Shown here: one piece after another, positions 14,697 to 22,227 of the stretch
Position numbering within the stretch: the first letter of the stretch is position 1
Layout: every line of letters begins with the position of its first letter
Origin: a virus
IMG/VR virus record: IMGVR_UViG_3300041809_003289
Location: 1 to 38,597 of that record
Direction: 5' to 3' (one strand)
DNA: 38,597 nt
Position numbers and translations under genes: made by a program
The notes under the pieces: model-generated
Seen by the model: only the letters and a program-made list of their open reading frames with translations
Told to the model about the DNA's origin: nothing
Databases searched by the model: none

Positions 14697-15242
14697 ATGA
14701 CCACAACCATCCATATGAACACGAAAAAATTCCTTGTTATTACATTCCTGACGCTCGCGATTGCGACCATGGGCCATTCGCAAGGACTGTCCTATTACTA
14801 TGGGAAATACCTGCTGAACACGAACACGCTCATCGCCGGCCAGCTCCCGACGAACTTTGTGGCGGCCAACTACCATGTGACCGGACCATACGCTTCCACC
14901 AAGGGCATTACGGCGAACGACCCGAACGCGTCGGGTTACACGTTCCAACTGGTGACGGCGCAAATCAATACGAACAACGCGCCGCAATACGCGACCAACG
15001 TCGTCCTGACCTGTGTGCCGGTGCTGGACGATGAGAGCGCCGTGCTCAAATATCCGCTGGCAACCAATCAGGCGTTTCTGGTGACGAATCTCGCATCCGC
15101 CACGACCAATGCGTTTACCTCCCTGGTCTTTGTGCCGGCCGCCAACACGCTCGGCGCCAAACAATTCCAGGTCGTCAGCGCGTTTTACGGCGGCACCAAC
15201 CAAATCCGGCTCCTCTCGGCCCGCGTGGGCTTCTGGTACTAG
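14697..15242 (+). CDS. Exported hypothetical protein downstream of capsid gene
   Basis: The 181-residue frame contains a Sec signal peptide best read from the internal ATG at 14715 (MNTKKFLVITFLTLAIATMG, cleavage near GHSQ). The mature part is Thr/Asn-rich and beta-like (YATNVVLTCVPVLDDESAVL, FLVTNLASATTNAFTSLVFV) and ends VGFWY. I do not recognise a family. Its place after the capsid gene would suggest a head decoration protein, but the signal peptide points to export from the host cell. No Shine-Dalgarno is seen before either ATG. The stop codon abuts a type 1 palindromic element. Confidence 0.6.
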   Translation: MTTTIHMNTKKFLVITFLTLAIATMGHSQGLSYYYGKYLLNTNTLIAGQLPTNFVAANYHVTGPYASTKGITANDPNASGYTFQLVTAQINTNNAPQYATNVVLTCVPVLDDESAVLKYPLATNQAFLVTNLASATTNAFTSLVFVPAANTLGAKQFQVVSAFYGGTNQIRLLSARVGFWY

Positions 15243-15266
15243 CCGGCCGGCGAGCCGCCGGGGGCC
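15241..15266 (-). repeat. Palindromic element, type 1, at stop codon
   Basis: Minus strand: TGGCCCC then CCGGCG-GCT-CGCCGG (15247-15261, perfect 6-bp stem). It starts within the TAG stop of the exported protein gene. Confidence 0.75.
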
Positions 15267-15276
15267 ACTATTCAAA

Positions 15277-15316
15277 GCCCCTGGTTGCAATAACGTAACC
15301 CTTATATGAGTGTAAT
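15277..15316 (+). promoter_or_regulatory. Promoter-like motif D (adaptor-nozzle block)
   Basis: GCCCCTGGTTGCA (15277-15289, identical to motif A), five bases, then GTAACCCTTATATGAGTGTA. The start codon follows at 15327 after an AT-rich leader without Shine-Dalgarno. Confidence 0.55.
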
Positions 15317-15326
15317 CTATTAAGCT

Positions 15327-15758
15327 ATGACCAAGTACTATCATGCCACCAACTGCAACCGGACCATTGTCGCCGGCAAGTTCGCCGTCAATTTCACGCC
15401 CTATGAACACGTCGGGACGTGGATGGGGATCTATGCCAGCTCGAATCCCGCCGAAATTGAAGCCCTGGATGCTCTCGCCAAGACGCGGAAGATCGACGAA
15501 CTCACGGAGACCGAATACGCCGGCTGCCTTAAAAAAAAGCTGATGGCGACGGGCGATTACTCGGGTTCGCTGGCGGCCACCGCGCCGACGCCGGGGCAGG
15601 CGGCGGCTGCGCCTTCTGCCGCGCCCACCGCCGTTAAGCCGGCAGCGCCGGCAGGCATACTGGAACCCGCAGTGCCGGCGTCAGCGCCGCTGGCCACGGT
15701 GGCCGACGCCATCACGGCCGTCCCCGTGCAACCCAAGGCAACGGCCGAGGCCAAATAA
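15327..15758 (+). CDS. Small phage protein with Pro/Ala-rich tail
   Basis: The 143-residue protein has an ordered N-terminal half (residues 1-75: MTKYYHATNCNRTIVAGKFA, ...TWMGIYASSNPAEIEALDAL) and a disordered Ala/Pro tail (APTPGQAAAAPSAAPTAVKP). The first part resembles small head-completion or decoration proteins in style, but I cannot name a family. It begins the block that encodes adaptor and nozzle and is preceded by promoter-like motif D. The next gene starts three bases after its stop. Confidence 0.6.
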   Translation: MTKYYHATNCNRTIVAGKFAVNFTPYEHVGTWMGIYASSNPAEIEALDALAKTRKIDELTETEYAGCLKKKLMATGDYSGSLAATAPTPGQAAAAPSAAPTAVKPAAPAGILEPAVPASAPLATVADAITAVPVQPKATAEAK

Positions 15759-15761
15759 GCG

Positions 15762-16583
15762 ATGGCCCTGGACACCACCAACAAGTATTGGACCTGGCAG
15801 CAGTTCAACGCCAAGGTGGACGAACTGTGTCCGCTGGAATCCAAGCGCCTGTTCGGCCAGATGTGCGCAGCCAGCACAATGGCCCCAGCCGGCACGGCTG
15901 CCACGCCTCTCTGGAATTATAGTGATGGCAGTTCGGTCTATTACAGGGACCAAATCCGGCAGGCCGTTCTGGACTTGCAGAACTTCATCCCGGAATTCTG
16001 CAAGAACCACGAAACCATCTATTATCCGCAGGATTTCGCGGTGGACGGCATGGCCAGTGTCGGTGCGCTGCCGCCGATGGCCAAGGTCACGGATGCCTGG
16101 TACTACAGCGTGACCAAACAGCGCCGGGTGCCGGTCGTGGAAGCGGCGTGGGAACAGCGTTTCACTCTGGCGGCTCTCCATCCCCGACACATCAACTCCA
16201 ACAACTTCAATGGCACGGCGATTTGCCAGACAGCGGCCTCGCTGGAAATGATTGCCACTTTCAACGAAGTGGTTTCCACCACGGGGCAATATGTCGGAGT
16301 CATGGCGATCAGCCCCGGGCACGAGCGGTTTTATCTGCATCCGCGGATTGAAAACGAATGGGTCTTTTCCCTGTTTTGGAACGGGCACAAGCTAGATTTC
16401 CGGGATGCCGAACAGGTGCCCTTTGAAGAGGAAGCCGCGCAGGCCGTGGCGTTGTTCGTGCGCGCCGCCTTCCTTGGTTACGTCGAGCGCAATCTGGCCG
16501 ATGCCGCCCAAGTCACGCTGCAATACAACGCCAAACGCAGCAATCTTTATCTCCGCTGCAAATCCAAGGGGTTTCTCCCGTGA
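15762..16583 (+). CDS. Adaptor / head-to-tail connector-like protein
   Basis: The 273-residue protein has an N-terminal helical segment (WTWQQFNAKVDELCPLESKR), a central beta section (VTDAWYYSVTKQRRVPVVEA) and a C-terminal helical part (FEEEAAQAVALFVRAAFLGY) ending in a strand (YNAKRSNLYLRCKS). Position two genes upstream of the nozzle and after the capsid gene matches the T7 gp11 adaptor, which binds portal to nozzle; a phage of this type needs such a protein and no other gene fits better. Residues 38-46 (TMAPAGTAA) come from a type 2 palindromic element. The stop overlaps the next GTG start (GTGA). Confidence 0.5.
   Translation: MALDTTNKYWTWQQFNAKVDELCPLESKRLFGQMCAASTMAPAGTAATPLWNYSDGSSVYYRDQIRQAVLDLQNFIPEFCKNHETIYYPQDFAVDGMASVGALPPMAKVTDAWYYSVTKQRRVPVVEAAWEQRFTLAALHPRHINSNNFNGTAICQTAASLEMIATFNEVVSTTGQYVGVMAISPGHERFYLHPRIENEWVFSLFWNGHKLDFRDAEQVPFEEEAAQAVALFVRAAFLGYVERNLADAAQVTLQYNAKRSNLYLRCKSKGFLP
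15878..15900 (+). repeat. Palindromic element, type 2
   Basis: AATGGCCC then CAGCCG-GCA-CGGCTG (15886-15900), encoding MAPAGTA in the adaptor-like protein. Confidence 0.75.
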
Positions 16584-16984
16584 ACGATTGGAGCAATCAA
16601 TCCTATATTCCCTCCCAAGTGCCGGCACCCATTCCGCCGTGGGCGCGTCCGGTGCAATCGCCGATGGTCCAGACCTGTATCGGCGCCGACACCATTGATC
16701 TTGGGCCGGACGTGACCTATTTGAATCAGGTTCAACCCAGCGCTGACGGCAACCCGTACCCGTTGACGCTGCCCAACGGCAATTACCTGCGGCAAATGAA
16801 GCGCATCCTCGTGCTGGGTTCGAACATTCCCAACACGGCCGAGTTTCAACTGTTCGGGCAATTCGCCAACGCCAGCAGTTTTCTGTTCAACAACGCCGCC
16901 ACCGAGGCGGTGCTCGAATGGGATTCGACCTGCTGGCACCTGATCGGCGGATCGGCACAGCCATCTACTACCGCCGCCACCTAG
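16580..16984 (+). CDS. Small hypothetical virion-block protein
   Basis: The 134-residue protein starts at a GTG overlapping the upstream stop (GTGA). The N-terminal third is Pro-rich (SQVPAPIPPWARPVQSP). The rest alternates short strands (CIGADTIDLGPDVTYL; MKRILVLGSNIPNTAEFQLF; AVLEWDSTCWHLIGG) and looks like a small jelly-roll or beta-sandwich such as phage fibre and head-decoration modules; the WHLIGG ending is common in tail-fibre beta-domains. No family is named with confidence. Seventeen bases separate it from the next, exported, protein. Confidence 0.6.
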   Translation: MNDWSNQSYIPSQVPAPIPPWARPVQSPMVQTCIGADTIDLGPDVTYLNQVQPSADGNPYPLTLPNGNYLRQMKRILVLGSNIPNTAEFQLFGQFANASSFLFNNAATEAVLEWDSTCWHLIGGSAQPSTTAAT

Positions 16985-17001
16985 CGGTGGGGCCACCATT
17001 T

Positions 17002-18477
17002 ATGAAAAAATCCCTCATCAAATTATCCATCCTGACTATTGCCCTGGCCGGAGTGCTCCGGGCCAATGCCCAATTCATTGACGTTCATAATCCCGCCGCT
17101 CTGGGTTTGTACCGCGGCATTCCCTATCTGAGCACCTGGAGCCAGCGTTGGCTGACCAACGGCAATTCGGCCGGGGCCATCAAGTTTCTGATGGCGGACA
17201 CCAATGGTCCCGTGGCCCTTTGGAATTTCATTCAGCCCTTCGCCTCGCTGCAAAACACCAACGCCTTGACGGTGCAGCAGCAATCGGCGCTGGACCAGAT
17301 TGTTAGCGGGACCATCAACAACAGCCTCAATTTTCAGGGCAACAGCATCTACAACGCCTCGACCCTCGGCAGCCCCGAATGGGATGTGTCGGTCCCGGCG
17401 GTGGTCTCCATTAATGGCGGCACTTTATGGGGCGAATTTCACCCCGACGCCTGGGTGGAGACGGTCAATGGCTTTTACACTTTTGCCGGCAACTTGGTCG
17501 TCGGCAAAGGCGCAATGGCCACCGGGCTGGTCCCGTTTTACCTGCGGAATTTCACCACCGCCATCGTGGGGCTGCCCAATGCCACGCGCGCAAAAATCTT
17601 CGCTTATTCGGGCGGGGCGCTACAGCCCAACCCCTATTTTCCGTTTGGCGGGGTGGTAAACTTCTTCGTCGCCACCGATGTCAATTCCACTGATTGGAGC
17701 CTGTTCGTGACCTCGTTGACCCCCGACGGCGGGTTTTCCATCAACCTTTACTACACGACGGCAACGCTGCCGGCCAATTACATCTACGGCCGCAACCAGG
17801 ACCCGTCGCTGACAATGACGGCGACCGGATTGACGCCGCTATACGCCATCAAGATCAATACCAACAATGACCTGGCAATCTTTCCCGCGTCAACCTCCTC
17901 GTCGAACCTGATGGCGCAATCCGTCAATTTTTACGGAAACAGTTTCACGGCCAATGCCATGACCAGTTCCGTCTTTGCCGGCCCGCTCGTCGGGGATGCG
18001 AGCCATGCCACCGGCATCACGCCCGGCCAAGTCGGGGCGGTGTCCCTCGCCGACAGCACCTACCTGTCCATTCCCACCCTGGCCAATAACATCACCGCCA
18101 ATTCAACCGCCATTTCGGCGGTGCAAGCCAACACTTCCTTTCCGCTCAATTCGGCTCCGTTCCAAATCTACACCAATCCGATCACGCCCTATTATGTGCA
18201 GGGCGCCACGACCATCGCCGGGGCGCCCTATGTCAACACCTACGGTCGCCGGGGCTGGTTGTATGTCAATTATCAGCGGACCAACACGTTTAGCATCACC
18301 CTCTCCAACGTCACCACGTCCATGATGTTGTATTATTCCAACTCTGTCCCGGCCGGCCAGACATGCATCGGCAACGGCGTCATGGATATGCCCGCTTCGC
18401 CCGGCGACACCATCCAGATCTACGTCAACGCCATCACCAACTGCATCATCCTCCGCGCCTGGTCTGTGGGGATATGA
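17002..18477 (+). CDS. Large exported fibre-like protein
   Basis: The start at 17002 is taken because it opens a signal peptide (MKKSLIKLSILTIALAGVLR, cleavage after ANA); frames further upstream overlap the previous gene. The mature part of about 468 residues is Asn/Thr/Ser/Gly-rich and beta-like (NSLNFQGNSIYNASTLGSPE), with a fibre-type motif GPLVGDASHATGITPGQVGA (residues about 332-351) as seen in phage and verrucomicrobial adhesin-like fibres. The C-terminal 130 residues could be a receptor-binding head (RRGWLYVNYQRTNTFSITLS). A virion fibre with a Sec signal is unexpected. The next gene begins immediately after its stop. Confidence 0.65.
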   Translation: MKKSLIKLSILTIALAGVLRANAQFIDVHNPAALGLYRGIPYLSTWSQRWLTNGNSAGAIKFLMADTNGPVALWNFIQPFASLQNTNALTVQQQSALDQIVSGTINNSLNFQGNSIYNASTLGSPEWDVSVPAVVSINGGTLWGEFHPDAWVETVNGFYTFAGNLVVGKGAMATGLVPFYLRNFTTAIVGLPNATRAKIFAYSGGALQPNPYFPFGGVVNFFVATDVNSTDWSLFVTSLTPDGGFSINLYYTTATLPANYIYGRNQDPSLTMTATGLTPLYAIKINTNNDLAIFPASTSSSNLMAQSVNFYGNSFTANAMTSSVFAGPLVGDASHATGITPGQVGAVSLADSTYLSIPTLANNITANSTAISAVQANTSFPLNSAPFQIYTNPITPYYVQGATTIAGAPYVNTYGRRGWLYVNYQRTNTFSITLSNVTTSMMLYYSNSVPAGQTCIGNGVMDMPASPGDTIQIYVNAITNCIILRAWSVGI

Positions 18478-18493
18478 GTGCCGGGGCCGGCAC
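18478..18493 (+). repeat. GC-rich inverted repeat at a candidate GTG start
   Basis: GTGCCGGGGCCGGCAC pairs over 6-7 bases. It contains the possible GTG start of the nozzle gene, which is one reason to prefer the ATG at 18502. Confidence 0.5.
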
Positions 18494-18501
18494 GGGCGAT
18501 T

Positions 18502-20967
18502 ATGGCCAAACCCCTCAAACCGATTGAAATTCGTCCGGCTCAAGGCGGCAAACTGATGTGCAGTTTGTCCGCCGAGAGTCCGGGCCTGGCCAATTACAAG
18601 GTCAAGCGCGACGTTCGCCGGTTCTATGACCGGGAGATTCGCGCCGAGGGCCACGCCATGTTGTTCCTGAACCCGACCTTGCCGGTTGGCCTGCAAGGTA
18701 CGCCCGGTTCCGGTGGCCGTCCGCAAGGACCGATCACCGTGGTGGCGGAGGCCCGGCGCGGGGACGGCAAACGCGCCATTGTAGTGGGCAACCAGACGAC
18801 ATTGTGGGCCTGCGCCGCCACTGAGGAACCGGAATATGCCGACGATTATTTCGCCGCCGATTACACCGACACCAGCCTGGCGGGCTGGACGCAAATCGCC
18901 TCCGGCTTGTCGTCCAATGGCCGGCGTTGGGAGGCCGTGCAGGTCGGGGATTACCTGTGCCTGAACAATGCCGTGGACCTGCCTTTGACCTACCGGCCCG
19001 GCGATGCGGCCGCCCTGCCGATTTACGAACTACGCGAACAGGGCATTGCCAGCGTGGGCACCATCGCGGCGCACAACGGCAATTTGCTGGTGATGGATTT
19101 GTGGCAGATCAACAGCGACGCCTTCCTGAATCTCATGAACGCGACGGAGTCCGTCCTTCCAGCCAGCCAGGACGCCACCGGACTGTTGTCGGTGCCCGCG
19201 GCCACACTGTTTCCGGGTGTTACCCTTCAAGTCGGTCAAACACTGTTTTGGGACAACGGCGCCACCGCAAAGATCATTGCATTGACTGGCGGTAACATCG
19301 TGGCCAGCGTGCCTGGAATATTGGCCCCCACCGGCACGGTGGTCTATGCGGAAAACCAAACCGCTTACACTGCATTTACCGACCAAAGCCAGATGCAGCG
19401 ATTCCCCTGGCGGATATTGCCGAGCATGGAGGGCATGCCCCGGCGGTTTGGCGCAACCGTGCCGGTGGCGGCCAGTTTGGGAGAGACCCAACTGTCGTTT
19501 CAGTATCCCATCCGCTCGCTGCCGGAGTTGGTGCGATACAGTCTGGCGGGACAGTACCTGGGCACCTCCACTTTGACCGGCGGTCTGGTGGACATTCAGG
19601 TGACGTATGCCGGACCGCGCAGCGGGACCTTGAACACCAGTGTCATTGGCGTCGTCGGCGACATTACCATGTCCTGCCTGATTGCCGATCCGGTGGGCAA
19701 TGCGGTGACCTTCGACAACGGGCTGATGGAACCCAGCGATGCGGCCACCGGTTACGCGGGGACCTACGTTGACTTGGTGGACGATGGCAGCGCGATCATC
19801 AAGGCGCTGGCGATGCGCGATTACATTGTTATCTACAAGGAATCTCCGGTCACGTTCTTTGGCACCTTCACCGGCGACATCACCAATCCCTACAGTTTTC
19901 AACGCGTGCCCATCGCCAATCAAGGCGCCACGCTCTATTACCGGAACGTCATTATCGCCAGCGGCGGCGGCTATTACGGGAGCGCCCATATTTACGCGGG
20001 CCGGAATGCGTTTTACAAATTCGACATTTTCACCCAGACCCCGCAGGAAATCCCGGAATTGCAACCCGCCCAGGCGATTTTCTTTGAGCATGCCGCGAAC
20101 AATCCCGATGGCGCGTTTGCCGCCGAAAATCCCCTTACCCGGGAATGGGTTTTCGGCTGGTCGGCAGCGCCGACTGGCCAACTGTGTGCTTCGCAGGCGG
20201 AAGATACTGCACTTTGTTTTGATTATGCGTTTCACACCTGCCGCACGACGTCGGCGGATATTTCGGCGGCGTGCGACATCGAAAATCCGCTGGCTGACGG
20301 CGATTGGATGTTTTTGTTCGGGGACAGCACCGGCAGCATCCAGCGTTACGGTTTGGCCGGCGGGCAGCCGGTGATGCTGGATGCCACCATCACCGTTGCG
20401 GATGGTATTGCCACGGCTTCACAGCCCTGTTTCACGACCGCTCACATCGGCATGAGCCTCATCTTCAATTCGGGCGTGGTCGTTTCCATCACAAATTTTA
20501 TCAGCCCCACTCAGGTAACTATTTTGGGTTCAGTACCCGTTGGCCTTGCAGCCAATAGTGGCCCGGCGCAAGCAGTGCCGGCAATCTGGCATCGCAATGG
20601 ACAGCCTTACGATTCGGTAATCGAGACTGGGTTGGGCGACCTGGGCATGGCCGACTCTGAAAAGTTGGTGACTCGCTACGTGCCCGTGTGCGCGTCCAAA
20701 AACGCCTGGCAATCGCCATTGCCCATCCCCAACGCGCCGGTGAAGGTGGATTTCAAGTACGCCCTGAATCCCGCTGGCGAGCCGCCAGGGGCCATTGTGG
20801 CAATCAGCGCGATTGCAACCCAGCCGCATAATCTGCTGGAACCGACCTTCATTGGCTACTACGTCGGAGTCAACCTGACCGTCTCCGGCCTCAACAATCC
20901 TTTTGCCCTGGCGAATCAGATTTGGCAGGCGCAATCCATCGGCAGCCAGAGCGCAGGAAGGTTGTGA
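18502..20967 (+). CDS. Tail nozzle protein (T7 gp12-like)
   Basis: The 821-residue protein fits podovirus nozzle proteins (T7 gp12, 794 residues) in length, position and composition: long beta-rich propeller-like stretches with recurring segments such as VGDYLCLNNAVDLPLTYRPG, TIAAHNGNLLVMDLWQINSD and YIVIYKESPVTFFGTFTGDI, the last two being typical of the 'data-to-display' style of gp12-type sequences. It would form the hexameric tail end with the adaptor. ATG 18502 is preferred over GTG 18478, which lies in a palindrome. Three palindromic elements are inside (18715, 19328, 20774), all in apparent loops. The region preceding ends flush with the fibre gene. Confidence 0.7.
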   Translation: MAKPLKPIEIRPAQGGKLMCSLSAESPGLANYKVKRDVRRFYDREIRAEGHAMLFLNPTLPVGLQGTPGSGGRPQGPITVVAEARRGDGKRAIVVGNQTTLWACAATEEPEYADDYFAADYTDTSLAGWTQIASGLSSNGRRWEAVQVGDYLCLNNAVDLPLTYRPGDAAALPIYELREQGIASVGTIAAHNGNLLVMDLWQINSDAFLNLMNATESVLPASQDATGLLSVPAATLFPGVTLQVGQTLFWDNGATAKIIALTGGNIVASVPGILAPTGTVVYAENQTAYTAFTDQSQMQRFPWRILPSMEGMPRRFGATVPVAASLGETQLSFQYPIRSLPELVRYSLAGQYLGTSTLTGGLVDIQVTYAGPRSGTLNTSVIGVVGDITMSCLIADPVGNAVTFDNGLMEPSDAATGYAGTYVDLVDDGSAIIKALAMRDYIVIYKESPVTFFGTFTGDITNPYSFQRVPIANQGATLYYRNVIIASGGGYYGSAHIYAGRNAFYKFDIFTQTPQEIPELQPAQAIFFEHAANNPDGAFAAENPLTREWVFGWSAAPTGQLCASQAEDTALCFDYAFHTCRTTSADISAACDIENPLADGDWMFLFGDSTGSIQRYGLAGGQPVMLDATITVADGIATASQPCFTTAHIGMSLIFNSGVVVSITNFISPTQVTILGSVPVGLAANSGPAQAVPAIWHRNGQPYDSVIETGLGDLGMADSEKLVTRYVPVCASKNAWQSPLPIPNAPVKVDFKYALNPAGEPPGAIVAISAIATQPHNLLEPTFIGYYVGVNLTVSGLNNPFALANQIWQAQSIGSQSAGRL
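18715..18731 (+). repeat. Palindromic element, type 4
   Basis: GGCCGTCCGCAAGGACC, identical to 8472-8488; encodes GRPQGP in the nozzle protein. An outer GGTG/CACC pair extends the fold. Confidence 0.75.
19321..19342 (+). repeat. Palindromic element, type 2 (variant stem)
   Basis: TTGGCCC then CCACCG-GCA-CGGTGG (19328-19342). Compared with CAGCCG/CGGCTG both arms have changed together; it encodes LAPTGTV. Confidence 0.7.
20774..20816 (-). repeat. Composite palindromic element, reverse orientation
   Basis: Minus strand: GCAATC-GCGCT-GATTGC (6-bp stem), CACAATGGCCC, CTGGCG-GCT-CGCCAG. This is the same two-hairpin plan as at 14624-14668 with different stems. It encodes AGEPPGAIVAISAIA in the nozzle protein. 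Confidence 0.7.
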
Positions 20968-20993
20968 GTAACTGCGTTACGGTCACTATTTCT

Positions 20994-22154
20994 ATGAGCG
21001 CTCTTAAACCACAGGCCACAAGTACAAAGGCAACCGGCAGCTTGCCGGTCTGGCCACAGTTGAATTTGCCTGATATTTCAAGTGCCGGTTTGTCGCCGGC
21101 CAGCACCGCCGCTCTAACATCATGGCAACAGTCATTGCAGTCATGGTATGCACAGGTTCAGGGAGCGGTAAGCCAGCAACTCGCCGCTGTGAACCGTAAC
21201 GCTGCGGCGGCCAACACGGCGGCGACCGCCGCGCAAAGCACAGCGGATTCAGCGCAGGGCGCCGCCAACAATGCGCAGACCTCCGCCAATACCGCCAACG
21301 CCAACGCCCTGGCCGCTGTGGTAACCAGCGATTTGGAGGATGGCATCTTGAGTGCCGATGATGCCGGCCGCAAAAAGATGGCCGATCAATACCTTGTGGC
21401 CGCCAAGTGCGCCAACGGGACCTTTGCGCCCGACGATATTTCGAGAAAACCCTTTGCACCAGGCTTTGCGACCGCCGCAATGTTGCAGCCGGATGCCTAT
21501 TTTTATGGCTCCGCCTCAATGGCCTCAACCGGCACGGTTGTTGAGTTTGACCCGCCGCTGGCAAGCTATCCCAGTCCCTTCACCGGTTATTGGGACGGCC
21601 TGCTCATTGGATTCAGGGCTCCGGCAACCGTGGCCGCAGCCGGCACGGTTGACGCCGGCTACGGTCCGGTTGAGATTTATCGGGTGGATGGGACCTCCAT
21701 CCAAGCCGGGGACATTCAGGTCAACGAAATCGTTTATCTGGTTTTCAATTACAGTTTCAACAACGGCCAGGGCGGCTGGCAATTGTTGCAGGTCATTCCC
21801 CCACCACCGCCTGCCCGAACTGTCACGGCCATCGCGCTGCCAGCGGCAGGGGCAACCAGCCAGGCGGCGCACGGTTTGGGCGCGATGCCCTCGGCGGTGC
21901 GCGTCGTCGCGGTGTTGACGGCCAATGCCGGCGGATTGACCACCGGAATGGAAGTCTCCGTCGAAAGCTTGAGCGGCGCCAGTGTCAACACGGGCAGTCT
22001 TTCCACCATCACCTGTCCCCGGCCGCTGACCGTCTCGGTGGACGCTGTCAACGTGACCGTGCGCCGGGAAGGCGCCCACCTGTACCTCAACAATAACGGG
22101 ACGCTGGCGGACATTGTGGCCGGGTGCAGCTTGAAAGTTTATGCCGGATCTTAA
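20994..22154 (+). CDS. Tail-fibre-type protein with N-terminal coiled coil
   Basis: The ATG at 20994 gives 386 residues; the frame is open upstream but overlaps the nozzle gene. After a short Pro-rich start containing a palindromic-element peptide (ATGSLPV), residues 35-115 form a long Ala-rich coiled coil (QLAAVNRNAAAANTAATAAQ) typical of trimeric fibres. A beta-rich C-terminal part follows, with VRVVAVLTANAGGLTTGMEV and SVDAVNVTVRREGAHLYLNN. Position after the nozzle fits a fibre or a nozzle-attached spike. Three palindromic elements occur, two in the beta part (MASTGTV; VAAAGTV). Confidence 0.65.
   Translation: MSALKPQATSTKATGSLPVWPQLNLPDISSAGLSPASTAALTSWQQSLQSWYAQVQGAVSQQLAAVNRNAAAANTAATAAQSTADSAQGAANNAQTSANTANANALAAVVTSDLEDGILSADDAGRKKMADQYLVAAKCANGTFAPDDISRKPFAPGFATAAMLQPDAYFYGSASMASTGTVVEFDPPLASYPSPFTGYWDGLLIGFRAPATVAAAGTVDAGYGPVEIYRVDGTSIQAGDIQVNEIVYLVFNYSFNNGQGGWQLLQVIPPPPPARTVTAIALPAAGATSQAAHGLGAMPSAVRVVAVLTANAGGLTTGMEVSVESLSGASVNTGSLSTITCPRPLTVSVDAVNVTVRREGAHLYLNNNGTLADIVAGCSLKVYAGS
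21033..21049 (+). repeat. Palindromic element, GCT-loop hairpin
   Basis: ACCGGCA-GCT-TGCCGGT, perfect 7-bp stem, identical to 6302-6318; encodes TGSLPV. Confidence 0.75.
21519..21540 (+). repeat. Palindromic element, type 2 (variant stem)
   Basis: ATGGCCT then CAACCG-GCA-CGGTTG (21526-21540), a compensated variant of CAGCCG/CGGCTG; encodes MASTGTV. Confidence 0.75.
21631..21651 (+). repeat. Palindromic element, type 2 (degenerate)
   Basis: TGGCCG then CAGCCG-GCA-CGGTTG with one G.T pair (21637-21651); encodes VAAAGTV. Confidence 0.6.
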
Positions 22155-22160
22155 TAAATG

Positions 22161-22179
22161 GTGGCTGTGACGCAGTCGC
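22161..22179 (+). repeat. Palindromic element, type 3, intergenic
   Basis: GTGGCT then GTGAC-GCA-GTCGC (one G.T pair), just after the fibre stop and directly before the CTGGTTG box of motif F. Confidence 0.65.
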
Positions 22180-22223
22180 TGGTTGAATAAAGCGGCGAAG
22201 TGATACACTATAATAGGTGTAAC
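22178..22223 (+). promoter_or_regulatory. Promoter-like motif F (second fibre gene)
   Basis: GCTGGTTGAA (22178-22187) and then GTGATACACTATAATAGGTG, with a consensus TATAAT at 22209-22214. TTGAAT lies 20 bases upstream of it, long for sigma70. ATG at 22228, so a leader of only several bases. Confidence 0.55.
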
Positions 22224-22227
22224 ATAC

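Noticed and set aside
12622-14706. A 694-residue open frame antisense to the capsid gene
   Set aside because: It mirrors the capsid gene over its entire length; long antisense frames are expected opposite GC-rich genes with strong codon bias, and its composition (His/Gly/Val/Arg-rich) is typical of such shadows.
11071-22179. GTGACGCAGTCAC palindromes as operators
   Set aside because: Two copies lie inside a coding region in the same frame and share the leader and loop of the wider hairpin family, so a repeat element explains them better than a regulator site.
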